In this document: positions 25,914 to 34,683 of the stretch, one piece after another | How positions within the stretch are numbered: the stretch's first letter is position 1 | Layout of the letters: every line of letters starts with the position of its first letter | Source of the DNA: Pseudomonadota bacterium | GTDB taxonomy: Bacteria; Pseudomonadota; Alphaproteobacteria; Azospirillales; Azospirillaceae | Length of the DNA: 64,000 bases | Assembly (NCBI GenBank): GCA_023423695.1 | Contig: JAFAFA010000146.1 | Coordinates: 1 to 64,000, forward strand | Reading direction: 5' to 3' | The notes under the pieces: model-generated | Told to the model about the DNA's origin: nothing | Seen by the model: only the letters and a program-made list of their open reading frames with translations | Database searches by the model: none | Position numbers and translations under genes: made by a program

Positions 25914-26939
25914 ATGAAACCCGTTCGCATCCTTCAAATCACATCCAGCGCAGTTCTTTTGGTTTGCGGACAGGCTTATGCACAAGATGAAGCTGTCAAA
26001 ATATCGACGAAAGCCTCTTATTCTATAGTGTATATTAAGATTGCGGGTATAGTCGCGAGTAATGGATCGATAGAAGAAAAGATCGGGACCGGATTCGTTA
26101 TCACAGAAAATGGTCATATTATCACTGCAGCCCATAATCTATCTGATGCAAAAGGAGCCGACTACAAAAGCGTTACTATAACAGGTCGGCTCGGAGGTAA
26201 ATATAAAGGCACAGAAATTCCACTTTTTGTCATAGAGCAGAAAAAAAACCTTGACGTAGCGCTACTTCGCTTCCCAGACACTGGGTCGAAGTTTGTCGCG
26301 GCAGATGTTTGCCTAAGTGGCGATCCAATAGTCGGATCGAAATGGTATGCATTCGGTTTTCCGCACGACTCGGATTTCACTCCATTAGAAGGTAACTTTG
26401 CCAACGTCAATGTTTCTGGAGGGCGTTGGCAAGCATCAATCCCTCTTAGTTTTGGAATGAGTGGAGGTCCTATTTACAACAAGGATGGTTACGTTATCGG
26501 AATTGCGAAGGGCGGCTTAGACGGAACTGAAGCAGTGAGATACGTGACGCCCATTAATTTCGCTAAGGATCTGCTTGACATTGCTTCTGCTGGAAAAGTC
26601 GTAAAAAGCTGCAACAATGTCGCAGCTAAGCCAATTGAGCAACCGGAGAAAGACGTAGGAGCGGTGGTTAACATAATACCACCCGATCGCGCAATCCCAA
26701 TACTCCCAGCGGAAGAGCCGATCGGAACGATAACGAGAAGAAGTAATTCAAATAGCCAGACGAATTATCAACCCCAACAAGCCGCGTCTCAACCCCCACG
26801 AGAATTGCGCGAGGGCCGAGATTCAAAGGGGCGCCTTTGCAGAGAATATGTGCAAGAAGTTCATGTCATGGGACGCGTTCAATATGGCTTCGGTACGGCA
26901 TGCCAACGGCCCGATGGAACCTGGGAAGTGTTAAACTAG
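25914..26939 (+). CDS. secreted trypsin-like serine protease
   Basis: A Sec signal peptide (ends GQAYAQ) is followed by a protease domain, residues 30-215: GTGFVITENGHIITAAHNL has the His, KNLDVALLRF the Asp, and SFGMSGGPIYN the Ser. A Pro/Gln-rich spacer and a C-terminal Cys-containing module (RLCREYVQEV, then TACQRPDGTWEV) follow; similar DGTW modules occur at the end of surface proteins. It resembles the serine protease gene at 293-1561 in layout but not closely in sequence. The ATG at 25914 has GGAGA upstream. Confidence 0.85.
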   Translation: MKPVRILQITSSAVLLVCGQAYAQDEAVKISTKASYSIVYIKIAGIVASNGSIEEKIGTGFVITENGHIITAAHNLSDAKGADYKSVTITGRLGGKYKGTEIPLFVIEQKKNLDVALLRFPDTGSKFVAADVCLSGDPIVGSKWYAFGFPHDSDFTPLEGNFANVNVSGGRWQASIPLSFGMSGGPIYNKDGYVIGIAKGGLDGTEAVRYVTPINFAKDLLDIASAGKVVKSCNNVAAKPIEQPEKDVGAVVNIIPPDRAIPILPAEEPIGTITRRSNSNSQTNYQPQQAASQPPRELREGRDSKGRLCREYVQEVHVMGRVQYGFGTACQRPDGTWEVLN

Positions 26940-27069
26940 GCCTCAACGTTGTTATAGCCCGGCAGATAAGTAAAATAACCTCAATTTTATTTTCGATTCG
27001 ATTTCAAGAGGTTTTCTCCTCAACCAATAATTGCGCGATTTTTGGCGTTCACGACTCAAGCGAGCTTCA

Positions 27070-27942
27070 GAGGCGGTTTCAAGAACCCTCATCCGATGAT
27101 CTCCTCTCCGGAAACCGGCTGATCTTCTGTCGGTTTCCTGTGCCTTTGGCACAGAGAGGCGGGCATGGGACCGACAGTTGCGGACTTGGATACGGGGATC
27201 ATCGACCGGATCGAGGTTCGGCATGTCGGCCTTAGGCGTCCGCCGATGGCCACCGTGGAGGTCATGGAAACACTCCGCTTCTTCCTGCGCGAGGACGTCC
27301 AATGGCGCGAGCTGCGGGCGGCGGGCGGACGTTCCTCGAGCTCGACTCTGCGCCGCCGTCTGGATGAGTGGCACAGGACCGCGTTGCTTCGGCGGGTTCA
27401 TGCTGTCCTTGTCCGTATGACGCGCTCCGGTCCAGACGCCGCCGCTTGGGACGTCGTGGTCGACAACTGCTCGTTACGGGCCAAGTACGGTAGCAAGTTG
27501 ACCGGCCCGAACCCAACCGAACGCGGCAAACCCGGCACCAAGTACCACGTGGTCGTCTCGACTGACGGCCTGCCGCTGGCGGTCATGCCGTCTGCCGCCA
27601 ATGTCCATGACACCATGCTCTTTCCGGACTTGCTGCGCTTGGCCCAGGTCGTCTGCGCCGCCATCGGCAGTCTCTATGCCGACGCAGGCTACGACAGTGC
27701 CGACAATCGCTGGCTCTGCCTGCGCGACGGGGTTCAACCGCGCATCCGCAAGATCGGCGAGCCCCACGGCTCAGGGCTCGGAAAGATCCGATGCGTTGTC
27801 GAGCACGGCTGCGCTTGGCTGCTCGCGAACAAACGATTGGACCGACGGCAGGATCGGCTGGGGCGGATCATCCTCGCGCTGCTCACTGCGGCAGCCATCT
27901 TCATCATCGCTAATCGCATCAGCGCATTCTGAAAACCACTCC
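27070..27942 (+). mobile_element. complete IS5-family insertion sequence
   Basis: About 873 bp long. The ends are imperfect inverted repeats, GAGGCGGTTTCAAGAA at 27070 and TTCTGAAAACCACTCC at 27927-27942. The single transposase gene fills most of it. The partial copy at 24546-24873 is inverted with respect to this one, so the two flank the AT-rich protease islet as inverted copies. Confidence 0.75.
27165..27932 (+). CDS. IS5-family transposase
   Basis: A 255-residue DDE transposase. Catalytic residues are the Asp in VVVDNCSLRAKYG, the Asp in LYADAGYDS and the Glu in VVEHGCAWLLANKRLDRR. The N-terminal region (ETLRFFLREDVQWRELRA) is the usual IS5 DNA-binding part. The frame is intact, so this copy may still be active and could mobilise the neighbouring DNA. 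Confidence 0.9.
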   Translation: MGPTVADLDTGIIDRIEVRHVGLRRPPMATVEVMETLRFFLREDVQWRELRAAGGRSSSSTLRRRLDEWHRTALLRRVHAVLVRMTRSGPDAAAWDVVVDNCSLRAKYGSKLTGPNPTERGKPGTKYHVVVSTDGLPLAVMPSAANVHDTMLFPDLLRLAQVVCAAIGSLYADAGYDSADNRWLCLRDGVQPRIRKIGEPHGSGLGKIRCVVEHGCAWLLANKRLDRRQDRLGRIILALLTAAAIFIIANRISAF

Positions 27943-28104
27943 TAAAGTAGCACGACGCTCCTGCAAGAAGGCCCCGGCATAGTCCAGGACCTTCGTGCTT
28001 GTTTCTGGCTAATTGAGAGCGCCGGGAAGCCGGACATCGAGGAGTTGCCGGACGAGGATCCCGCGCCCGGCCCGAGCATGTGAGGCCGCGACTCAGGACA
28101 CCGC

Positions 28105-28326
28105 TCACATCCAGTCGATGACCTCGTCGAGCGGCTCGTCGATGATGAGCATCCGACCACCCGGCAGCGTCAGGATCGTCGTCATGCCGCCGTCGTCGCC
28201 CTCCGAGGCCGCCTGGATGGCACCGGGGCGTATGGCGTGCCGACGCCCGTCCGCATCGCGCAGCACGATCACGCGCCCCTTCCTGCCGCCCTCGTCGCGC
28301 GACATCATCCTGCCCTCCAGGTCCAT
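28105..28326 (-). CDS. small hypothetical protein
   Basis: A 73-residue protein with AAGGAG eleven bases before its ATG. It has a compact beta pattern (VIVLRDADGRRHAIRPGAI, then TILTLPGGRMLIIDE) vaguely like FlbD-type small proteins, but the similarity is only in layout. It stands alone between the IS5 copy and the tRNA. Confidence 0.65.
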   Translation of the reverse strand: MDLEGRMMSRDEGGRKGRVIVLRDADGRRHAIRPGAIQAASEGDDGGMTTILTLPGGRMLIIDEPLDEVIDWM

Positions 28327-28470
28327 GGTGGCTCCTTAGAACGGAGCATGAACAAGCATGATGACGCAAGCAAGACCAAATAAGGCTGGTATTCCTATTT
28401 TAGGACGGCCGCGTCGTTCAGCCGCGAGCGACCGGAAGGACGGCGCCGTGGTCCGCGTGGATGCCGGGAT

Positions 28471-28568
28471 TGGTAGGGGCGGCGGGATTCGAACCCGCGT
28501 GCAACGCTAGTCCAGCGCCTGCTTTGCCGGGGTATAAGTCCGGTGCTTGGCCTCTAAGCTACGCCCCC
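28471..28568 (-). tRNA. tRNA with long variable arm; anticodon probably UAU
   Basis: A full cloverleaf can be drawn. The acceptor stem is GGGGGCG against CGCCCCT (G-U at 1-72), with discriminator A and an encoded CCA (28471-28473). The D arm is GCTT/AAGC, the T arm GCGGG/CCCGC with TTCGAAT. The anticodon stem CCGG/CCGG has a weak fifth pair and a loop reading CTTATAC, giving UAU for AUA codons if numbered normally. The ~25-nt variable region can form a stem (CGCT/AGCG), a class-II feature unusual for an isoleucine tRNA. The 9-base reading of the loop makes the anticodon uncertain. Confidence 0.75.
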
Positions 28569-28712
28569 GTCGTGGACATGCCACACGGCCCGCGGCGGCG
28601 CCGCAGGCGTCAGGGGAGCGTCATATGAGGCGAAGCGAGATCAGCATGACCTAGGCTCATAAACCTAAAGACGGGATGATGTCAATGGGTTTTCCTTTGG
28701 CCGTCCTTCCCC

Positions 28713-28748
28713 AAAAAGAGGAAGCGGCCTTCCCTGGGGAAGGCCGCT
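28713..28748 (-). terminator. rho-independent terminator of the secreted protein gene
   Basis: AGCGGCCTTCCC and its complement form a strong hairpin (28723-28748), followed on the minus strand by TCCTCTTTTT. It lies directly after the stop of the gene ending at 28766. Confidence 0.8.
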
Positions 28749-28765
28749 GACGTGCTGTGGCTGGG

Positions 28766-30265
28766 TTACCAGCCGAACCAGGCCGCCGTCTCCGTCATGT
28801 TGGGGGCCCCGGTGACGAGCGTCAGTCTCGTCTGGCCGAACGAGTAGACGTGGGTTTGGGCGTCGGGCTTGGTGACGGTCCGGGCGGCCACGAACGCGGC
28901 GTAGCTGCCGTAGATCGACTTCAGGTCGATCCTGTCTCCGCCGTTCGGATCGAAGTTGCTGAGCTTCAGCGCCTTGCTGCCTGCGGCGGACATGACCCTC
29001 AGCGTGTCAGGGCTGCCGAAGGCCCCCACGATCTCGACGCTTCCGTTCGTCAGGTTGCTGGTGCGTGCGTTCTGCTGGATGACGACGGTGTCTCCGCCGC
29101 CCCTCAAGACGACCCTGAGCGAGGACGTCGAGAAGTCCATGCTCGAGGTCAGGTACTGGCCGATGTGCAGGGTATCTGGCGCCCCCGAGGTACCGAAGAT
29201 GGTCATTTCGGGGTTCGTGCCGTTGTCGATGCTGCCCAGATGGTTCTCGCCGCTCGAGAGATACAGATCCAACGGAGCATAATCTTGATTGACCAGTGCG
29301 ATGCCTGTGAGGGGGCCGAGTGCCCCGGTTGCCCCGACTGTGGTCATTGCCGACAGCGGCGCGGTGAGGGTGATCCGGGAGCCGGTGGGTGCTTCGCTGA
29401 TCACCAGAGTCTCGACGTTCGCCAGCTTCAGCGTAGAGCCCGCAGCCACATGAACAGTGTCGTTGCCGTCTCCCAAGTCGATGTCCATCGCGCCGGACGA
29501 GACGGTGGCGGTGAGGGTCGTGCCGACACCGTTGTTGGCGGCACGCACGGTTTCGACGTTGGTCACTTTGACATAGTCGGTCGCCAGCCGGACTATGTCG
29601 GCACCGCCGCCGCCATCGACGACCATCTGATGTCCTGTAGACGCGATCAGCCTGATGTCGACAGCGCGCTGCGCCGTCGTAGGCAGGGTCACATCGTCGT
29701 CGCCGCCACGAAGGTTTCCGAGCCCGGTCGGGTACGGCGCGGCGATCATGTTGAGATCCATGGTATCGGCCATTTCGGTCCAGCCACCCCAGGCGACGGT
29801 CAGTGCCGTGCTCGCGGTGGCCGAAGCCTGCGCTCCGCCGTTGCTCTCCGTGGTGGTGGCCGTGACGACCAGCGGGTGACTGCCCGCGGCGTCGACGGGG
29901 ACGGATAGGGACAGGCCCGCCAAGTCGCCAACCGACAGCAGCCAGGCACCCGGGCCGTCGGCGGAACCAGCGGAGAGGGTCGCGCCCGTCGGCAGGCCGG
30001 TCACACGGATCGAGAGCGTCTCCGAGCCGTCGTTGTCCGCCAGGGAAGCGGAAATCGGCCAGGAGATGGAGCCGCCCGCCGCCACGTTCAGCGAGGCGGC
30101 CGCGATGATGGCTGGGAAGGACGCCGTGTTGTCCACTCCGCCGCCACCGCCGGAGACCATGATGTTGAAGGGGTGCGGATTGCGGTAGATGAACTCCGCG
30201 TTCGCGCCGCTGGCGGCGAGCAGGGCGACGGCGGCGGTCGTGAGGGCGATCTTCTTCCTGATCAT
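28766..30265 (-). CDS. secreted beta-rich protein, RTX/adhesin-like
   Basis: A 499-residue protein with AAGGAG before the ATG and a clear Sec signal peptide (ending in GANA). Residues 55-160 look like a cadherin/Ig-like module (DNDGSETLSIRVTGLPTGATL), common in large RTX proteins. The remainder is made of short beta-turn units rich in Gly/Asp (GDGNDTVHV, GGGGADIV), which resemble calcium-binding nonapeptides but are not a regular array. It probably acts outside the cell or at the surface. Its terminator and single-gene transcript are clear. Confidence 0.75.
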   Translation of the reverse strand: MIRKKIALTTAAVALLAASGANAEFIYRNPHPFNIMVSGGGGGVDNTASFPAIIAAASLNVAAGGSISWPISASLADNDGSETLSIRVTGLPTGATLSAGSADGPGAWLLSVGDLAGLSLSVPVDAAGSHPLVVTATTTESNGGAQASATASTALTVAWGGWTEMADTMDLNMIAAPYPTGLGNLRGGDDDVTLPTTAQRAVDIRLIASTGHQMVVDGGGGADIVRLATDYVKVTNVETVRAANNGVGTTLTATVSSGAMDIDLGDGNDTVHVAAGSTLKLANVETLVISEAPTGSRITLTAPLSAMTTVGATGALGPLTGIALVNQDYAPLDLYLSSGENHLGSIDNGTNPEMTIFGTSGAPDTLHIGQYLTSSMDFSTSSLRVVLRGGGDTVVIQQNARTSNLTNGSVEIVGAFGSPDTLRVMSAAGSKALKLSNFDPNGGDRIDLKSIYGSYAAFVAARTVTKPDAQTHVYSFGQTRLTLVTGAPNMTETAAWFGW

Positions 30266-30337
30266 GGCGACATCTCCTTGGTCTGCTACCTCGGAGATGT
30301 CAGCCGCGAACCCCGACTCAACATCAAAATCGGGCCG

Positions 30338-30643
30338 TCACGTCTCCTGCTTGCGGCTGTGCTTGCCCAGCAGACCGGACTTTGCGACCTCAACCTTCTT
30401 GGCCTTCGCCAGCTCAGTAATCGTCGGGTAGTCCGGCGGCAGCCCCCACTTAGCCCGGTACTCGTCCGGGGTCATTTTGTAGCGGCTTTTGAGATAGCGG
30501 TTGAGCATCTGGAGTTGCTTGCCGTCCTCCAGACACACGATCCACTCGGGCGTCACCGACTCCAGGACTGGCACCGCGGGTTCCTGGTCAGTTTTGGGAG
30601 CTTGCAGGCCCCTCGCCCACTTTGGCTCAGGCTGCTCGTGCAT
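30338..30643 (-). CDS. MucR/Ros-family regulator lacking zinc histidines (short paralogue)
   Basis: A 101-residue protein ending in the MucR/Ros domain: VCLEDGKQLQMLNRYLKSRY, then MTPDEYRAKWGLPPDYP. MucR normally has CxxD followed by two His ligands; here Cys and Asp remain but the His positions are Tyr and Arg. DNA binding without zinc is known for Mesorhizobium Ml proteins of this family. The start at 30643 has GAAGGG upstream and overlaps the end of the longer paralogue. Confidence 0.8.
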   Translation of the reverse strand: MHEQPEPKWARGLQAPKTDQEPAVPVLESVTPEWIVCLEDGKQLQMLNRYLKSRYKMTPDEYRAKWGLPPDYPTITELAKAKKVEVAKSGLLGKHSRKQET

Positions 30644-31346
30644 CGTCACCCTTCTTCCCTCTATCGTGCTTTCCCAGTCCAATGTCCGTGGCGATCGCGG
30701 ACTTCTTGGCCCTCGCATTCTCGGCGATCATCGGGTAGTCCGACGGCAGACCCCACTTGGCCCGGTACTCTTCCGGGGTCATTTTGTAGCTGGCCTTGAG
30801 GGCGCGTGTGAGCATCTGGAACTCCCGTCCGTCTTCAAGGCACACGATCCGATCGGGAGCAACCGACTCCAGGATGGGAACGGCCGGTTCCTGGTCTGTG
30901 CGCGGCGTCCTGAGCTTCTTGGCCCAGGACGGCAGATCCTTCTCCGGCTCCTTCGGCGTCGGCTCGGTCTTTGCGGCCTTGGCGGACTTCCGGGGCTTCG
31001 CGGGTTCGGGCGCGGGGGCGGACTCCACTGGCGCCTCCGGCACCTCCTGAAGGACAGGCTCCGGCTTGGCGGACGCCGCCGCAGGCGGCGCCTCGGGCGC
31101 GGAAACCACCGTGGCCGGAGCGGTGACGGGCGGCTCCATGGCCGGGCGCGGCTGCTCGACCGGACCCGGGGCGACGGACGCCCCCGGAGCGCCGCCGGAG
31201 AGCTCCAGCATGGTCGAGTGGACGGTCCGCAGGAACTCGACCGTCTCCTGCGCACTCATGCTTCTCTGACGCGCCTGAGCCTCAACAATGCTCGCGGATA
31301 GCCGCAGCAGTTCTTCCCCGACCATGACGGGCCTCGATGTTGACAT
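30627..31346 (-). CDS. MucR/Ros-family regulator lacking zinc histidines (long paralogue)
   Basis: A 239-residue protein. The N-terminal 50 residues (LLRLSASIVEAQARQ to FLRTVHSTMLEL) match the MucR N-terminal oligomerisation region. A Pro/Ala-rich linker (residues 55-150) follows, and then the MucR domain (VCLEDGREFQMLTRALKASY, then TPEEYRAKWGLPSDYPMI). As in the next gene, Cys and Asp are kept but both His ligands are lost (Ala, Ser). The two paralogues overlap and form a tandem pair, so they may form mixed oligomers or regulate each other. Confidence 0.85.
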   Translation of the reverse strand: MSTSRPVMVGEELLRLSASIVEAQARQRSMSAQETVEFLRTVHSTMLELSGGAPGASVAPGPVEQPRPAMEPPVTAPATVVSAPEAPPAAASAKPEPVLQEVPEAPVESAPAPEPAKPRKSAKAAKTEPTPKEPEKDLPSWAKKLRTPRTDQEPAVPILESVAPDRIVCLEDGREFQMLTRALKASYKMTPEEYRAKWGLPSDYPMIAENARAKKSAIATDIGLGKHDRGKKGDDARAA

Positions 31347-31561
31347 GATGAAACGCCAAGAAGATCGCCTCTCCTTGGAGATCCGTCAAGGGGCCGCTGC
31401 CGTGGTCCTTCTGGCATCCTCTGTGGGTCCACAATGAGGACGCCGGAGGGACGCGGACTCTGAGCAGGTGAGGCTCCCCCCGGCCATGTCCCACAGGGAC
31501 GGAACGCATCCCATCCAACGCGACACCACGTGGCCTTGGGTCGCTATAGAGCCGTCGTCGT

Positions 31562-32731
31562 TCAGGCGCGCGGCGCGCCAAACAGCGGACGGCCGCCGAC
31601 GGCGCGCCACTCCTTGACCATCTCCGGACCGGCCTGGGCGAAGCTCGGCACCTTGTTCCCGTCAATCTCCCGCCCCTCGGCGGCGTCGATCATATCGGCG
31701 AACCCGACCAGCGCCTGCGCCAGGTCCACCACTACGCTCTTCGAGCCCAGCGTGAGGTCCTGGGCCGCGCCGATGTCGCCGGTCTTGTGTCCGGCGCGCC
31801 GGGGCTGCCACCGCTCGGCGAGCGCGCAGCAGGCCCACAGCAGGGTCTCGACGGCGTCGGCCGTGACCGGCTTGCCGCGCTGCGGCCCCTTGGCCATCGC
31901 CCCCAGGCGGGCGCGCGCCCCCGCCAGCGCAGCCAGGACCGCCGCCTCCTCGCCGGTGTCCGGCGTCAGGGCGCGCGTCACCACGTCCGCCGCGGCGCGG
32001 GCTTTGGCGTCCACGAGCGCGTACCACCTCTCCATGTCCGTCGGGTCGTCGGCATCGGCGTTCTCGGGGTCGCGCTGGTGGGCCGCCGCCTCGGCGAACA
32101 GGGCGCGCACCCGCTCCAGCGTCGCCGGATCGCCGATGGGCAGGCCCATCGCCATCCGGTATTCGAGCAGGCCGAACACGCCGTCCGCCGCCGAGCGCAG
32201 AGCGTCCGCGCCCTGCCGGGCCACCAGCCGCCCCATTCTGCCGGACAGCCCCGCCGGAGCCTCCCGGTCGTCCTCGGTTCCGGTCGCTTGCCCGATCAGC
32301 ACGTCCACGACCTCGCAGAGCGCCATCACGCCGGGCAAGTCGTAGGCGAGGCCGCGCCACCGGCTCCTAAACGCCTCGGAGGCCCGTACCGCCGGTTCCA
32401 GGGCCTCGGTGAGCCTGACCACGCCCTCTTCGACGCGGGCGACCGACGTCTTGGGAGCGTCGCCCTCCTCGCGCCGACGCAGGGCGCGGTAGACGTCGGC
32501 CGTCGCCGCCATGTGCGAGGCCAGCGCCAGCAGGTCGCGGCGATCCGTGGCGGCACAGCGCCGCACCCACAGGGAAAGGTCCGCGGGAACGTCGTCGCCT
32601 CCGCGCAGGCAGCGCAGCGCCGTCTCGTCGGTGGCGGTCGGCGCGGCCAGGCGGGCGCCCAGCAGGCGCTCGGACGAGGCGATCCGCAACGCGAACGGCG
32701 TCGTGGATGGGGCGGGGGCTTCGATGGTCAT
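31562..32731 (-). CDS. hypothetical protein, helical
   Basis: A 389-residue, almost wholly helical, Ala/Arg-rich protein. The ATG at 32731 is chosen because upstream frame is continuous but overlaps intergenic leader DNA and the divergent gene. It contains no motif that I can name. A 200-bp gap separates it from the MucR paralogue pair downstream; that gap (31349-31561) contains no convincing gene. Confidence 0.6.
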   Translation of the reverse strand: MTIEAPAPSTTPFALRIASSERLLGARLAAPTATDETALRCLRGGDDVPADLSLWVRRCAATDRRDLLALASHMAATADVYRALRRREEGDAPKTSVARVEEGVVRLTEALEPAVRASEAFRSRWRGLAYDLPGVMALCEVVDVLIGQATGTEDDREAPAGLSGRMGRLVARQGADALRSAADGVFGLLEYRMAMGLPIGDPATLERVRALFAEAAAHQRDPENADADDPTDMERWYALVDAKARAAADVVTRALTPDTGEEAAVLAALAGARARLGAMAKGPQRGKPVTADAVETLLWACCALAERWQPRRAGHKTGDIGAAQDLTLGSKSVVVDLAQALVGFADMIDAAEGREIDGNKVPSFAQAGPEMVKEWRAVGGRPLFGAPRA

Positions 32732-32811
32732 GGGAGGTCCAAGGACAGTCAGCGGGTGCGTTGCGCCCGGGCATAGCAGGCGTCTGCGCCGCAAGGCAAG
32801 TCGACGCCTAA

Positions 32812-32935
32812 GGAATCCCGGGAGCTCTACCCAGCCAACGTCTGCGGGTACCTCAGCACCCCGCCCTTCGCCAATGCGCGACAACTGGGGCGGGGAACGC
32901 CCCTGCCACGACAAGGACAGAAGAAGGCAACCGCC
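32812..32935 (+). promoter_or_regulatory. duplicated 5' leader, copy 1
   Basis: The interval just upstream of the gene at 32936 shares about 110 bp with the interval upstream of the gene at 34684. Shared blocks include GGAATCCCGGGAGC, CGGGTACCTCAGCAC, GCGCGACAAC and a GGGGCGGGG/CCCC hairpin followed by an AAGGAC-type site. It is likely a transcribed leader or promoter region copied with the gene. Confidence 0.6.
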
Positions 32936-33727
32936 ATGAAGGCCACCCACACCGACATCACCCCCATCGCCCTCCGCATCGACTCGGTCACGGCAGCCAT
33001 GGCCCAGGAGGCCGTCGAGAGCATCAAATCGATGATCGACGAGGTCGTCGCCAAGGCGGCCAGCGCCGGAGCAGCCTTCCGCGCCGCCAACGGCGCCACA
33101 CCCTCCAAGAAGTCCCTGCGCGACGCCTTCAACGCCCTTCTCCGCAGCCTCGGCCTGGGTGAGCTCTCCCGTGGCGACGCCGGGCTGGCGGCGTGGCGCG
33201 CGTTCTCGGCCGCGGCGGACGGCCTCGATGACCCTGACCTGGCATTCGTCCACGACCTCCGCTCCGGCGTGGGGACTCCGGAATTGGTTCTGGGCCTCCG
33301 GAACGGCTCGATTTTGAAGATCGCGGCGAGTTTGTCGTTCGTCGAACACGGTCCAGTCGTCGAAAAGCCCCAGGGTCTCGACCCGCGGGCTGCGCAGGGC
33401 ATGCGGGAAATCGCTGCGGAGGCTCTCGGCGGCGACATCGACCGGTGCGTCGAAGCCGCACGCCGGGGGGACGTCGCCAAGGTCGAGGCTGTCCTTGACT
33501 TCGCCCGCTCGATTGGCGCGGTCACCCTGTCCGCCTACGGCGCGCGGGCCAACGCGCCCGGCACGAACGACAGCCGCACCGCCTTCGGCCTCCTGAACGA
33601 GAACACCTTCCGCCTTCCGCCTGGCCCCCTGTTCGAGGCGGCGATCGAGGCCCACGACGCCGCTCGCCGGGGCCGCCCTTACGATCCCTCCGCAGCCCCC
33701 AAGCTGGTTCGCCGGGAGGCGATGTGA
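32936..33727 (+). CDS. hypothetical protein of a local paralogous family (A1)
   Basis: A 263-residue protein. A central segment (AAWRAFSAAADGLDDPDLAFVHDLR) is shared with the genes at 33727 and 34684. The N-terminus is helical (AQEAVESIKSMIDEVVAKAAS). No outside family is recognised. It follows the duplicated leader and its stop codon overlaps the next start, so the cluster is an operon. Confidence 0.65.
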   Translation: MKATHTDITPIALRIDSVTAAMAQEAVESIKSMIDEVVAKAASAGAAFRAANGATPSKKSLRDAFNALLRSLGLGELSRGDAGLAAWRAFSAAADGLDDPDLAFVHDLRSGVGTPELVLGLRNGSILKIAASLSFVEHGPVVEKPQGLDPRAAQGMREIAAEALGGDIDRCVEAARRGDVAKVEAVLDFARSIGAVTLSAYGARANAPGTNDSRTAFGLLNENTFRLPPGPLFEAAIEAHDAARRGRPYDPSAAPKLVRREAM

Positions 33728-34389
33728 TGGCGGGCAAGTCCTCATCCTCCTCGTTTGGCCAAAAGGACATCGCCACCATGAAGCACCACCAAGACCTCGC
33801 CCTGCGCCTGAAGTTGAAGCTCGCCGAAGTCGGGGAGGAGCCCGACGACACGCGAATCGAGGCTCTGCTGAGCGACATCGACCTTGCCCGAGACCGCGAA
33901 TGCGTGTTCGGCTCGACCGAGGAGCAGTGTACCGACATGCTGTACCACTCCATCGACTGCGAATTTCATGATCGCACCGAGGACGAGGACTACCTGGACT
34001 TCGACTGCGTAACCACTGTCGTCCTCGAACGCCTGTTCCAGCGGCTGCGGAAGCTCGTGGAAACGGTCGTCGAAACCGCAGCAGAGGCTGGCGAGCGTCA
34101 CCGCGCAAGCGGTGGGGGCGACGACGAGGTTTCAGTCGTAGTGGCCTTCGACCTCCACGCTCGATCCAGCGGCTTGGTTGTCCGCGACGACCTGCGCGAG
34201 GCTGCGCGGCGGGCGTTCACGGCCCGCGCGGAGGGCCACTTTGGCTCCGACACTGTGTTCGAGTACATCCGCGAACTCTCCGACAACGGCACGCCTCGGG
34301 TCGCGGCCTGGCTCCTAGGGGGTGGGGTCGATGAGTTCACGGTCCCCAAGCCCCGGTTCCGCGCCGTCCGCCTCCGTAGCGAGGCTTGA
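33727..34389 (+). CDS. hypothetical protein of a local paralogous family (A2)
   Basis: A 220-residue protein starting at the ATG in TGATG; a GTG three bases upstream is equally possible. Its C-terminal part (LREAARRAFTARAEGH, then VFEYIRELSDNG) aligns with the other family members, while its N-terminal half (LALRLKLKLAEVGEEPDDTRIE) is its own. Acidic overall. Function unknown. Confidence 0.65.
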   Translation: MAGKSSSSSFGQKDIATMKHHQDLALRLKLKLAEVGEEPDDTRIEALLSDIDLARDRECVFGSTEEQCTDMLYHSIDCEFHDRTEDEDYLDFDCVTTVVLERLFQRLRKLVETVVETAAEAGERHRASGGGDDEVSVVVAFDLHARSSGLVVRDDLREAARRAFTARAEGHFGSDTVFEYIRELSDNGTPRVAAWLLGGGVDEFTVPKPRFRAVRLRSEA

Positions 34390-34420
34390 GCGCCATGCCA
34401 CCCCGGAACGATACGCCGCC

Positions 34421-34534
34421 ATGCACGGCCTGCACCACCTCGTCCGCGCGGCCGCGGTCATCGGTCTCCTGTGCCGCGCCGAGGGCGCCAGCCCTGTCGA
34501 TGACTTCGCCGCCTTCCTAGAGGCCAAGGCGTGA
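34421..34534 (+). pseudogene. truncated paralogue of the gene at 35250
   Basis: About 37 codons (MHGLHHLVRAAAVIGLLCRAEG, then FAAFLEAKA) match the start of the 153-residue protein at 35250 almost residue for residue. A one-base difference near 34394 removes the original start from frame, and a stop codon follows FLEAKA where the longer copy continues. It is a leftover of the tandem duplication. Confidence 0.65.
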
Positions 34535-34565
34535 CCGCCGCCCGCCCGGCCTGACGCCCGCCACC

Positions 34566-34683
34566 GGAATCCCGGGAGCCCTATCCGCCTGACAAGCACG
34601 GGTACCTCAGCACACCGCCTCGCGCCGACGCGCGACAACAGGGGCGGGGGACATCCCCCGCCACCACGAGAAGGACAACGGAC
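34566..34683 (+). promoter_or_regulatory. duplicated 5' leader, copy 2
   Basis: Second copy of the leader described at 32812-32935, with the same order of blocks: GGAATCCCGGGAGC, CGGGTACCTCAGCAC, GCGCGACAAC, then a GGGGCGGGGG/CCCCCGCC hairpin and AGAAGGAC before the ATG. Confidence 0.6.

Noticed and set aside
32732..34108. Upstream extension of the minus-strand gene at 31562 to 848 codons
   Set aside because: The extension runs through the leader and over two plus-strand genes with good ribosome binding sites; the ATG at 32731 is sufficient.
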